Shown here: piece by piece, positions 26,879 to 36,265 of the stretch
Numbering within the stretch: position 1 is the stretch's first letter
Layout of the letters: every line of letters begins with the position of its first letter
Source: Streptomyces alboniger
Lineage (GTDB): Bacteria; Actinomycetota; Actinomycetes; Streptomycetales; Streptomycetaceae
DNA: 64,000 nucleotides
Direction: 5' to 3'
NCBI RefSeq assembly: GCF_008704395.1
Contig: NZ_CP023695.1
Location: 7,192,001-7,256,000 of the forward strand
Notes under the pieces: generated by a model
Seen by the model: the letters and a program-made list of their open reading frames with translations, nothing else
Told to the model about the DNA's origin: nothing
Databases searched by the model: none
Translations under genes and position numbers: made by a program

Positions 26879-26908
26879 TTGACTTTGTACGGCGGTTGGA
26901 TGCAGGGT
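26879..26908 (+). promoter_or_regulatory. promoter of the binding-protein operon
   Basis: TTGACT (26879-26884), 18 bases, CAGGGT (26903-26908). No clear copy of the AAGCGCTT operator overlaps it. The divergent operators lie about 90-130 bases upstream, so repression of this promoter would need looping or a more diverged site. Confidence 0.45.
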
Positions 26909-26990
26909 CTGCCTCGGCGTGGCTCGCGCGGCTCGGACGGCCGTGGCCATCGCCGTCTCGCGCTGGGCCGAGCAAAGGAGCCGTTTCACC

Positions 26991-28289
26991 GTGCGTATCT
27001 CCCGTATCTCCCGCAGAGCGGTCGCCACCGGCGCCGTCCTCGCTGTCCTCCTGCCGCTGAGCGCCTGCGGCGACGGAGGTGACGGCGGCGGTTCCACGGA
27101 CGCGTCGGGCAAGATCGAAGGCAGGATCACCTTCCAGACCTGGAATCTGAAGGCCAACTTCAAGCCCTACTTCGAGGGTCTCGTCGCCGAGTTCGAGGAC
27201 AAGTACCCCGGCACCGACGTCAAGTGGGTCGACCAGCCCGGCGAGGGCTACGCCGACAAGATCAGCGCCGACGCCGCCGCGGGCACGCTGCCCGACGTCG
27301 TGAACGTCTCGCCGGACCTGGTCGCCCCGCTCGCCAAGGCCGGCCTCGCCCTCGACCTCGACAAGGCCGCGGGCAAGTACGAGAAGGAGTACCTGCCCGG
27401 GGCCTGGAAGAGCCATCAGATACCGGGCACCGAGGGCACGTACGCCTTCCCCTGGTATCTGAACACCGGGCCGCTCTTCTACAACAAGCGCCTCTTCAAG
27501 GAGGCGGGCCTGGATGAGAACAAGCCGCCGAAGACGTACGGCCAGCTCTTCGACCAGGCGGTCCAGCTCGCGAAGAAGAGCGACGGCAAGGTGGCCACGC
27601 TCGCCAACGTCCCCACCATCGAGGACTTCGGGCGCTACGGCGTACCGCTGATGAACAAGGAAGGCACCGGCTTCACCTTCAACGACGCCAAGGGCGTCGA
27701 ACTCCTCACCGAGTACAAGAAGTTGTACGACGCCAAGGCGCTGGACGGACAGGCGCTGACCGCGACACCGGAGTCGACCGGCAAGAAGTTCCTCACCGAG
27801 GCCGTCGCCATGAACCCCGGCAGCGCGCTCGACCTGGAGAAGTTCAAGAAGGAGGCGCCGAAGCTCTACAAGAACATCGGCATCACTCCGCAGATCAGCA
27901 GCACCGGCAAGGACAACATGTACGTGATGGGCGTGATGGTGAACGCCCGCACCAAGCAGACGCCCGCCGCCGTCGCCTTCGCGCACTTCGTCACCGACGC
28001 CAAGCACCAGATGGAGTTCGCCAAGAAGGTCGCGATCTTCCCCAGTACGCAGGGCTCCCTCGACGACCCCTACTTCACCAAGCAGGACGGCAAGGAGGAG
28101 ACGCGGGTCCGCATCGCCGCCGCCAAGTCCATCAGGACGGCGGTGAACTACACGCCCGTGCTCTTCAGCGAGCAGATGAAGGTCGAGCTGCGCAATGCGG
28201 TCGCCAGGGCGCTCCAGGGCAAGGAGAGTCCCGAGGAAGCGCTTGACAACGCTGTCAAGCAGTGTGACCGGCTGCTGAAGCAGAGCTGA
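26991..28289 (+). CDS. sugar ABC transporter substrate-binding lipoprotein (CUT1)
   Basis: A 432-residue lipoprotein. A basic signal peptide ends in the lipobox LSAC (about residue 24), then a Gly/Asp linker and the SBP1 fold (FQTWNLKANFKPYFEGLVAE, VNVSPDLVAPLAKAG, YAFPWYLNTGPLFYNK). It captures an oligosaccharide outside the cell and hands it to the two permeases downstream. GTG 26991 has AAAGGAG 10 bases away. The last codons contain a perfect 8-bp inverted repeat (28241-28260) with rare CTT and GCT codons. Confidence 0.93.
   Translation: MRISRISRRAVATGAVLAVLLPLSACGDGGDGGGSTDASGKIEGRITFQTWNLKANFKPYFEGLVAEFEDKYPGTDVKWVDQPGEGYADKISADAAAGTLPDVVNVSPDLVAPLAKAGLALDLDKAAGKYEKEYLPGAWKSHQIPGTEGTYAFPWYLNTGPLFYNKRLFKEAGLDENKPPKTYGQLFDQAVQLAKKSDGKVATLANVPTIEDFGRYGVPLMNKEGTGFTFNDAKGVELLTEYKKLYDAKALDGQALTATPESTGKKFLTEAVAMNPGSALDLEKFKKEAPKLYKNIGITPQISSTGKDNMYVMGVMVNARTKQTPAAVAFAHFVTDAKHQMEFAKKVAIFPSTQGSLDDPYFTKQDGKEETRVRIAAAKSIRTAVNYTPVLFSEQMKVELRNAVARALQGKESPEEALDNAVKQCDRLLKQS
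28241..28260. repeat. 8-bp inverted repeat inside the 3' end of the binding-protein gene
   Basis: GCTTGACA and TGTCAAGC flank a 4-base loop. The left arm runs into AAGCGCTTGA, ten bases identical to the centre of operator O2. It may be an RNA hairpin that protects the abundant binding-protein message, or an intragenic repressor site. Confidence 0.55.
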
Positions 28290-28330
28290 GCGCCGGCCCC
28301 GTGCCGAGCCATGACCAGGGAACGACAGCC

Positions 28331-29229
28331 ATGAAGAGCAGCACCCGCACCAGTACCGTCCGGATCAGACGCCAACTGCCCACCAGTCCCTGGCTGTTCG
28401 CCGCCCCCGGGCTCGCGGTCGTCGCCGTCTTCATCCTCTATCCGTTCGTCAGCACGCTGAACAACTCCTTCACCGACAAGAGGACGTTGATCCCCGGCGA
28501 GTACGTGGGCCTCGCCAACTTCCGGGAGCTGCTGCACGACGACATGTTCTGGATCGGCCTGCGCAACAGCACGCTGTACGTCCTCGTGGTCGTGCCCGCG
28601 CTCGTCCTGCTGCCCCTGCTGCTGGCGATGCTCGTCCAGAAGCACATCCCCGGAATCACCTTCTTCCGGTCCGCCTTCTACACCCCGGTGGTCGCGTCCA
28701 TCGTCGTGGTCGGCCTGATCTGGGTGTGGATGCTGGACGAACGCGGCTTGGTCAACGCCGTCCTGGAGGCGGTGGGCGTCGGCAAGGTCGGCTTCCTCAG
28801 CGACCAGTGGCTGCTGCTGTTCAGCGCCATGGCCGTCACGGTCTGGAAGGGCCTCGGCTACTACATGATCATTTACCTCGCGGCGCTCGCCAACGTGCCG
28901 CGCGAACTGCACGAGGCCGCCGCGGTCGACGGCGCGGGTGCGGTGCGCCGCTTCTTCAGCGTCACCGTGCCCGCCGTCCGCTCCACCATGGTGCTCGTCG
29001 GCGCGCTCTCCTCGGTCGCCGCCTTCAAGGTCTTCTCCGAGGTCTATCTGATGGCGGGGCCCGCCGGAGGGCCCGCGGGCGAGGACACCACGCTGGTGAT
29101 GCTGGTGCAGCGCACGGGCACCGGTCTGACGGGCCGGGTCGGCTACGCGTCGGCCATCTCCGTCGTCGTCTTCGTCGTCACCGTCGCGCTCATGCTGCTC
29201 GTGCTGCGCGCGGACCGCAAGGAGGACGC

Positions 29230-29233
<4 letters not shown>
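28331..29233 (+). CDS. sugar ABC transporter permease 1 (MalF type)
   Basis: A 300-residue membrane protein with six helices. The BPD transport motif facing the ATPase is visible as ELHEAAAVDGAGAVRRFFSV (about residue 196), the EAA loop of CUT1 permeases. It starts at ATG 28331; an in-frame start at 28301 is possible but less likely. The stop overlaps the start of the next permease (GTGA), so they are translated together. Confidence 0.93.
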
Positions 29234-30144
<911 letters not shown>

Positions 30145-30180
30145 ACCCGCGCTGCCTCCCCCCCCCGGACTTCCCCGGGC

Positions 30181-30220
30181 TTCTCCGAACTTCTCCGAAC
30201 TTCTCCGAACTTCTCCGAAC
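30181..30220. repeat. four exact 10-bp tandem repeats before the GH-A hydrolase gene
   Basis: TTCTCCGAAC is repeated four times without error, with degenerate copies on both sides (about 30161-30250). The unit equals one turn of the DNA helix. It lies between permease 2 and the next gene, 43 bases before the TTG start. Confidence 0.85.
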
Positions 30221-30262
30221 TTCCCCGGACCGTCCCGGATTTCTCCAGAACCAGGATCCGCA

Positions 30263-31516
30263 TTGCTTTCTCCAGCGCCTTCGGGCACGCCGCGCTTCGG
30301 CGCCAACTACACGCCCAGCCAGGGGTGGTTCCACCACTGGCTCGACTTCGACCTCGACGCCGTGCGCACCGACCTCGACGCGCTCGCCGCCCTCGGCCTC
30401 GACCACGTGCGGGTCTTCCCGATCTGGCCCTACTTCCAGCCCAACCGCGCGCTGATCCGCCCGCGCGCCGTCGATCAGCTCGTCCAGCTCGCCGACGCCG
30501 CCGCCGAGCGGGGCCTCGACGTCAACGTCGACGGCCTCCAGGGGCATCTGTCGAGCTTCGACTTCCTGCCCGCCTGGACCCAGACCTGGCACCGGCGGAA
30601 CATCTTCACCGACCCGGACGTCGTGGCCGGGCAGGCCGACTACCTGCGTACGCTCGCCGCCGCGCTCGCCGACCGGCCCAACTTCATCGGCATGACCATC
30701 GGCAACGAGATCAACCAGTTCTCCGCGGGGCCGCACCCCGACCCCGACCGCATCACCGCCGAGCAGGCCGACGCCTGGCTCACCACCGTCCTGGCCGCCT
30801 GCGAGGAAGGCGCTCCCGGCAGGCTCCACCTGCACGCCGAGTACGACGCCGCCTGGTACCAGGACGACCAGCCCTTCACCCCGGCGCAGGCCGCCCGGCT
30901 CGGCGGTGCCACCGCCGTGCACTCCTGGGTCTTCAACGGCACGGCCCAGCGCCACGGGCGCACCGGCACGGCGACCCGTACCCACGCCGCGTACATGATC
31001 GAGCTGGCCAAGGCCTGGGCCCTCGACCCGCGCCGCCCCGTCTGGCTCCAGGAGGTCGGCGCGCCCGCGCCGCTGATCCCCGCCGAGCACGCGGCCGCCT
31101 TCACCGAGGAGACCATCGAGGCCGCGCTCGACTGCCAGGACGTGTGGGGCGTGACGTGGTGGTGCTCCCACGACGTCTCACGCGACCTCGCGGACTTTCC
31201 TGAACTGGAGTACAGCCTCGGCCTGTTGACCAACGACGGACGGGTCAAGCCCGCGGGGGAGGCCGTCGCCCGCATCGCCGAGGAGCGGCGCGGGCGTACG
31301 TACGCGCCGGCACCCCGGGCCACCGCGCTCGTCGTGGACGAGGCCCTGTCGCGGCGCTCGGCGTGTGCGCCGGGGGGAGCGGTGTTCGAGGCGTACGTCC
31401 GCCTCGTGGCGCAGGGGGTGCGGCCCGCGGTCGTCCTCGCCGGACGGGTGGCGGACGCGGAGCATCTCGCCGCGCGCGGCATCTCGGAAGTGGTCTCACC
31501 CGAGGAGGTCGGCTAG
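30263..31516 (+). CDS. clan GH-A glycoside hydrolase (GH5/cellulase- or mannanase-like)
   Basis: A 417-residue TIM-barrel hydrolase without a signal peptide, so it acts on imported oligosaccharides in the cytosol. The general acid/base glutamate is in GMTIGNEINQF and the nucleophile in PVWLQEVGAPA. WGVTWWCSHDVSRDLADFP lies near the last strand. I choose TTG 30263 because AGGA lies six bases before it and it fits the conserved RFGANYTPS start. It follows the permeases in the presumed operon and precedes an alpha-mannosidase. Beta-mannosidase, beta-glucosidase or galactanase activity are all possible. Confidence 0.83.
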   Translation: MLSPAPSGTPRFGANYTPSQGWFHHWLDFDLDAVRTDLDALAALGLDHVRVFPIWPYFQPNRALIRPRAVDQLVQLADAAAERGLDVNVDGLQGHLSSFDFLPAWTQTWHRRNIFTDPDVVAGQADYLRTLAAALADRPNFIGMTIGNEINQFSAGPHPDPDRITAEQADAWLTTVLAACEEGAPGRLHLHAEYDAAWYQDDQPFTPAQAARLGGATAVHSWVFNGTAQRHGRTGTATRTHAAYMIELAKAWALDPRRPVWLQEVGAPAPLIPAEHAAAFTEETIEAALDCQDVWGVTWWCSHDVSRDLADFPELEYSLGLLTNDGRVKPAGEAVARIAEERRGRTYAPAPRATALVVDEALSRRSACAPGGAVFEAYVRLVAQGVRPAVVLAGRVADAEHLAARGISEVVSPEEVG

Positions 31517-31551
31517 GCCGGTACGACCTCGGCAGATCGCGCTTCGCGCTC

Positions 31552-31574
31552 GTCCTCGAACGCCGGACGGGCTG
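31552..31574 (+). repeat. Streptomyces-type dispersed intergenic sequence (GTCCTCGAACGCCGGACGGG)
   Basis: This stretch closely resembles a motif I recall as very common between Streptomyces genes (GTCCTCAAACGCCGGACGGG...). It contains the inverted pair CGTCC...GGACG. It lies in the 85-base gap before the alpha-mannosidase and may be a degenerate terminator or REP-like sequence. Confidence 0.5.
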
Positions 31575-31601
31575 TAACCCCTCACCCTCGGGAGAACCCC
31601 C

Positions 31602-34600
31602 ATGCATGACGACCGCACCCTTGTCGAAGCCCGGCTCAAGCGCGTTCTGGACGAGCGCGTCAGGCCCGCCGTGTATCCCGCCTCCGTGCCGCTCGACGTC
31701 GCGGTGTGGAACGCGCCGGGCGAGCCGGTACCCGTCGCCGAAGGGCTGGCCGCCGAGCCCGTGCCGACCGCTGTCGGGGAGCGGTGGGGCGCGCCCTGGG
31801 GGACCAGCTGGTTCCGGGTCAGCGGGACGGTGCCGAAGGAGTGGGCGGGCCGGACCGTCGAGGCGGTCCTCGACCTCGGCTTCGACGAGAACATGCCGGG
31901 CTTCCAGTGCGAGGGCCTCGTCTACCGCCCCGACGGCACCCCGGTGAAGGGCCTCAACCCGCGCAACCAGTGGGTGCGCATCGCCGCCCCCGCCGAGGGC
32001 GGGGAGGAGGTGCGGCTGCACATCGAGGCCGCCTCCAACCCCGTCATCCTCGACTACCACCCCTTCCTGCCCACCCGGTTGGGCGACAAGGAGACCGCAG
32101 GCAGCGAGCCGCAGTACAAGCTCGCGCGCATGGACCTCGCCGTCTTCGACGAGACGGTGTGGCAGCTCGTCATCGACCTGGAGGTACTGGGTGAGCTGAT
32201 GAGGGAGCTGCCCGAGGACTCGGGGCGCCGCTACGACATCGTGCGCGCGGTCGGCCGCGCGCTGGACGCCGTCGACCTCCAGGACGTGAACGGCTCGGCC
32301 GCCGCGGCCCGCGCCCTGCTCGAAGGCGTGCTCAGCACCCCCGCCGAGCCGTCCGCGCACCGCATCAGCGCCGTCGGCCACGCCCACATCGACTCCGCCT
32401 GGCTGTGGCCGCTGCGCGAGACGGTGCGCAAGGTGGCGCGTACGACGTCGAACATGACCGCGCTCATCGAGGACGAGCCCGACTTCGTCTTCGCCATGTC
32501 CCAGGCGCAGCAGTGGGCGTGGATCAAGGAGCACCGGCCCGAGGTGTGGGCGAAGGTCAAGAAGGCGGTCGCCGACGGGCGGTTCGTGCCCGCGGGCGGC
32601 ATGTGGGTCGAGTCGGACACGAACATGCCGGGCTCCGAGGCGATGGCCCGTCAGTTCGTGCACGGCAAGCGGTTCTTCCTCGACGAGTTCGGCGTGGAGA
32701 ACGACGAGGCGTGGCTGCCGGACACCTTCGGCTTCGCCGCGGGACTGCCGCAGATCATCAAGGCGGCGGGCTCCAAGTGGCTGCTGACGCAGAAGATCTC
32801 CTGGTCGCAGACCAACCGCTTCCCGCACCACACCTTCAACTGGGAGGGCATCGACGGGACGCGGATCTTCACGCACTTCCCGCCCGTCGACACCTACAAC
32901 TGCTCCATGAAGGGCAGCGAGATCGCCCATGCGGCGAAGAACTTCAAGGACAAGGGTGTCGCCCGGCACTCGCTCGCACCCACCGGCTGGGGCGACGGAG
33001 GCGGCGGCACCACCCGCGAGATGATCGCGAAGGCGGCGCGAATGCGGGATCTGGAGGGCTCCGCGACCGTTCGGTGGGAGACGCCGGAGCAGTTCTTCCA
33101 GAAGGCCGAGGCCGAGTACCCGAACGCTCCCGTGTGGGTCGGCGAGCTGTATCTGGAACTGCACCGGGCGACCCTCACCAGCCAGGCCGGCACCAAGCAG
33201 GGCAATCGCCGCAGCGAGCACCTGCTCCGGGAGGCGGAGCTGTGGGCGGCGACGGCCGCCGTACGGTGTGCCGAATTCACGTACCCCTACGAGCAGTTGG
33301 ACCGTATCTGGAAGACGGTGCTGCTCCACCAGTTCCACGACATCCTGCCCGGCTCGTCCATCGCCTGGGTGCACCGCGAGGCCCGCGCGACCTACGCGGC
33401 GCTCGCGCGGGAGCTGAACGGCATCATCGAGGCGGCTCAGCGTGCCCTCGCCGGTGAGGGCACCGACGAGCTGGTCTTCAACTCCACCCCGCACGCCCGC
33501 GATGGCGTGCCCGCGGGCGGCGCCAGGACCGCGGCGGTCGGCGGACGGTCGGCGATCGAGGCGCGCGCCGAGGGGGGCTTCGTCCTCGACAACGAATTGC
33601 TGCGGGTCGAGATCGACGCGCGGGGACTGGTCGTGTCCGCGTACGACCTCGTCGCCGACCGCGAGACCGTAGCACCCGGAGCGGCGGCGAACCTGCCGCA
33701 ACTGCACGCCGATTTCCCGAACATGTGGGACGCGTGGGACGTGGACGAGTTCTACCGCAACACCGTCACCGACCTCACGGAGGCGGACGAGGTCACCGCG
33801 GGTGAGGGCGCGTCGGTCCGGGTCGTGCGCGCCTTCGGTGATTCGCGGCTCACGCAGGTCCTGTCGTTGGCGTCGGGCGCGCAGCGGCTCGACATCGACA
33901 CCGAGGTCGACTGGCACGAGACCGAGAAGTTCCTGAAGCTCGCCTTCCCACTGGACATCCACGCGGAGCGGTACGCCTCGGAGACCCAGTTCGGGCACTT
34001 CTACCGGCCCACGCACACCAACACGAGCTGGGAGGCAGCCAAGTTCGAGGCGTGCAACCACCGCTTCGTGCACCTGGAGGAGCCGGGCTGGGGGGTCGCG
34101 CTGGTCAACGACTCGACGTACGGCCATGACGTGACCCGGGCCGTCCGCGGCGACGACGAGGGTACGACGACGACCGTCCGCGTCTCGCTGCTGCGCGCCC
34201 CGCGCTTCCCCGACCCCGAGACCGACCAGGGTGTGCACCGCTTCCGGCACGCGCTGGTGCCGGGCGCGGCGATCGGCGACGCGGTGCGCGAGGGGTACCG
34301 CATCAACCTGCCCGAGCGGCGGGTGAGCGGCGGCTGCGAGGTGACGCCACTGGTCACGGTCGACAACGACGCCGTGGTGGTCACGGCGGTGAAGCTCGCC
34401 GACGACGGCAGCGGTGACGTCGTCGTCCGCTTCCACGAGTCACGCGGCGGCCGCGCGAAGGCGACGCTGACGGCGGGCTTCCCGGCGGCGGACGTCACGG
34501 TGACCGACCTCCTGGAGCGCCCGCTGGACGAGGTGGCGGCGCCGGAACTGACGGGGGACGCGGTGTCGGTGAAGCTGCGGCCGTTCGAGCTGGTGACCCT

Positions 34601-34625
34601 GCGGTTCGGACGGCGGGTCGGCTAG
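31602..34625 (+). CDS. GH38 alpha-mannosidase
   Basis: A 1007-residue cytosolic enzyme of the usual bacterial length. The GH38 catalytic domain has the zinc-site SAVGHAHIDSAWLWPLRE (about residue 250) and the nucleophile aspartate in GGMWVESDTNMPGSEA (about 332). The middle three-helix domain and C-terminal beta domains follow (about 520-1000). It removes alpha-mannose from oligosaccharides, so the locus probably imports and breaks down mannose-containing glycans such as yeast or plant mannan fragments. ATG 31602 has GGGAG upstream. Its 3' end shares 16 identical bases with the 3' end of the preceding gene. Confidence 0.95.
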   Translation: MHDDRTLVEARLKRVLDERVRPAVYPASVPLDVAVWNAPGEPVPVAEGLAAEPVPTAVGERWGAPWGTSWFRVSGTVPKEWAGRTVEAVLDLGFDENMPGFQCEGLVYRPDGTPVKGLNPRNQWVRIAAPAEGGEEVRLHIEAASNPVILDYHPFLPTRLGDKETAGSEPQYKLARMDLAVFDETVWQLVIDLEVLGELMRELPEDSGRRYDIVRAVGRALDAVDLQDVNGSAAAARALLEGVLSTPAEPSAHRISAVGHAHIDSAWLWPLRETVRKVARTTSNMTALIEDEPDFVFAMSQAQQWAWIKEHRPEVWAKVKKAVADGRFVPAGGMWVESDTNMPGSEAMARQFVHGKRFFLDEFGVENDEAWLPDTFGFAAGLPQIIKAAGSKWLLTQKISWSQTNRFPHHTFNWEGIDGTRIFTHFPPVDTYNCSMKGSEIAHAAKNFKDKGVARHSLAPTGWGDGGGGTTREMIAKAARMRDLEGSATVRWETPEQFFQKAEAEYPNAPVWVGELYLELHRATLTSQAGTKQGNRRSEHLLREAELWAATAAVRCAEFTYPYEQLDRIWKTVLLHQFHDILPGSSIAWVHREARATYAALARELNGIIEAAQRALAGEGTDELVFNSTPHARDGVPAGGARTAAVGGRSAIEARAEGGFVLDNELLRVEIDARGLVVSAYDLVADRETVAPGAAANLPQLHADFPNMWDAWDVDEFYRNTVTDLTEADEVTAGEGASVRVVRAFGDSRLTQVLSLASGAQRLDIDTEVDWHETEKFLKLAFPLDIHAERYASETQFGHFYRPTHTNTSWEAAKFEACNHRFVHLEEPGWGVALVNDSTYGHDVTRAVRGDDEGTTTTVRVSLLRAPRFPDPETDQGVHRFRHALVPGAAIGDAVREGYRINLPERRVSGGCEVTPLVTVDNDAVVVTAVKLADDGSGDVVVRFHESRGGRAKATLTAGFPAADVTVTDLLERPLDEVAAPELTGDAVSVKLRPFELVTLRFGRRVG

Positions 34626-34715
34626 GCCGGTGCCCGGCGCGCTCCCGTGTGACGGCAGGGCCTCCGGCGTCAAAATCCGCCCGGTCGCCCTCGTGATCGC
34701 GCCGTCACGCCGTGT

Positions 34716-36143
34716 CTACGGCTTCCGAGCCGGGGCGGCGAGCCTCGTCGGCGGCAGGAACTCGCGGACGTATCCGCGCTTCCAGCACGCTCCCGTGTCA
34801 CGCAGCTCGCGCCAGGTCGTGTACTGGTAGCGGTACAGCCGGGCGCGGATGTACACCGGCGGGGACTCGGGAGGGAACGGCGAGCGGCGCAGCAGTCGCA
34901 GCGTGTCGCGGTCGCCGTCCAGGAGGCGCTCGACCATCGGGCCGAACCACGAGCGGGCGTAGGCGGGGGAGAGCCCGGCGAACCACATCATCCAGTCCAG
35001 CCGCAGATGGTACGGGGCGAACTGGCGCGGCCAGTGCCGCAGGTCGCCGGGCTTCCCCTTGAACTCGTAGGGGAGCCATTCGGAGTCCTCGCGGGGGTGG
35101 GGGTCCGCCGTGCCCTCCACGACGACCTCCTGGCGGACACGGCTGACGCTGCCGAACGCGCCGTACGCGTTGACGAGGTGCAGCGGGTCGAACGAGCGGT
35201 TCATGACCTGGCGCCGGGACAGCAGATTGCGCACCGGGCGGTAACTGAGCGCGAGGAGCAGCACGGTGACGGCGATGACCAGCACCTCGTACCAGAGCGG
35301 GGCGGGCGCGAACCGCGACGGAGTGCGCCAGGCGGAGAAGTCCACGGCGGTCACCGCCACCACGACGGTGATCCAGTTCAGCCAGGCGAAGTTGCCGGAC
35401 AGGACCAGCCACAGCTGGGTCACGATCATCAGGAGGGCCGCGACCGTCGCCACCGGCTGCGGGGTGAACAGCAGGAAAGGCACCGCTAGTTGGGTGACGT
35501 GGTTGGCCGCGGCCTCCATCCGGTGCACGGGCCTCGGGAGGTGGTGGAAGAACCAGCTCAGCGGCCCCGGCATCGGCTGCGTCTCGTGGTGGAAGTACAG
35601 GCAGGTGAGTTCGCGCCAGCACGCGTCGCCGCGCATCTTGATCAGCCCCGCGCCGAACTCCACGCGGAAGAGCACCCACCGCAGCAGGAAGAGGATCAGA
35701 ACGGGCGGCGAGACCTCGTCGTTGCCGAGGAAGACGGCGAGGAAGCCCACCTCCAGGAGCAGCGACTCCCAGCCGAAGCCGTACCACGTCTGCCCCACGT
35801 TCACGATGGAGAGACAGAGCGCCCACGGGATCAGCCACAGCAGCATCGCGCCCCACAGCGGAAGCAGACCGTCGGCGCCCGCGAGCAGCGCCACCGCCAC
35901 CGCGCACCCCGCCCACGCGCAGAACGCGAAGAACCGGTCCGAATAGTGGAGCTGGAACAGGCTCGGAGCCCGCCCGAACGGGACGCGCTCCACATACCGC
36001 GGCACCGGCAGCATCCCGCGTTCCCCGATCAGCGCCCGGAACTGGAGGGCGGCCCCCAGGAATGCCACCAGATAGAGCGCGGCCAGGGCCCGCTGGAAGA
36101 TCAGCCGACTCAATCCGTACGCGTCCGCCGTGAACCACTCCAC
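34716..36143 (-). CDS. lipase maturation factor family membrane protein
   Basis: A 475-residue polytopic membrane protein of the LMF1/LMF2 family. It opens with GLSRLIFQRALAALYLVAFL, has about six to eight helices in the first 330 residues, the conserved LLLEVGFLAVFLG and KMRGDACWREL...YFHHETQPMP, and a C-terminal domain with ADPHPREDSEWLPYEFKGKP and APYHLRLDWMMWFAGL. The animal homologue helps lipases fold in the ER; the bacterial role is not established. I start at GTG 36143; a longer frame to 36239 would run into the divergent promoter. Confidence 0.87.
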   Translation of the reverse strand: MEWFTADAYGLSRLIFQRALAALYLVAFLGAALQFRALIGERGMLPVPRYVERVPFGRAPSLFQLHYSDRFFAFCAWAGCAVAVALLAGADGLLPLWGAMLLWLIPWALCLSIVNVGQTWYGFGWESLLLEVGFLAVFLGNDEVSPPVLILFLLRWVLFRVEFGAGLIKMRGDACWRELTCLYFHHETQPMPGPLSWFFHHLPRPVHRMEAAANHVTQLAVPFLLFTPQPVATVAALLMIVTQLWLVLSGNFAWLNWITVVVAVTAVDFSAWRTPSRFAPAPLWYEVLVIAVTVLLLALSYRPVRNLLSRRQVMNRSFDPLHLVNAYGAFGSVSRVRQEVVVEGTADPHPREDSEWLPYEFKGKPGDLRHWPRQFAPYHLRLDWMMWFAGLSPAYARSWFGPMVERLLDGDRDTLRLLRRSPFPPESPPVYIRARLYRYQYTTWRELRDTGACWKRGYVREFLPPTRLAAPARKP

Positions 36144-36265
36144 GCCACCATTGTGACGCCGGGCGAGCCGCTTCGGCTTGCGAGGCGCCCCGGGCCCCCG
36201 CAGACAATGACGGAACCCCCTGCGGACAGAGCGGGGCACATGACCCGGCTACAGCGGGAGAACCC

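Noticed and set aside
30161..30250. Tandem 10-bp units as a CRISPR-like array
   Set aside because: Units are directly adjacent with no spacers and there are no cas genes.
34716..36239. Longer lipase-maturation-factor start at ATG 36239
   Set aside because: It would leave only 26 bases for the divergent lipoprotein promoter and adds a basic, non-hydrophobic leader before the first helix.
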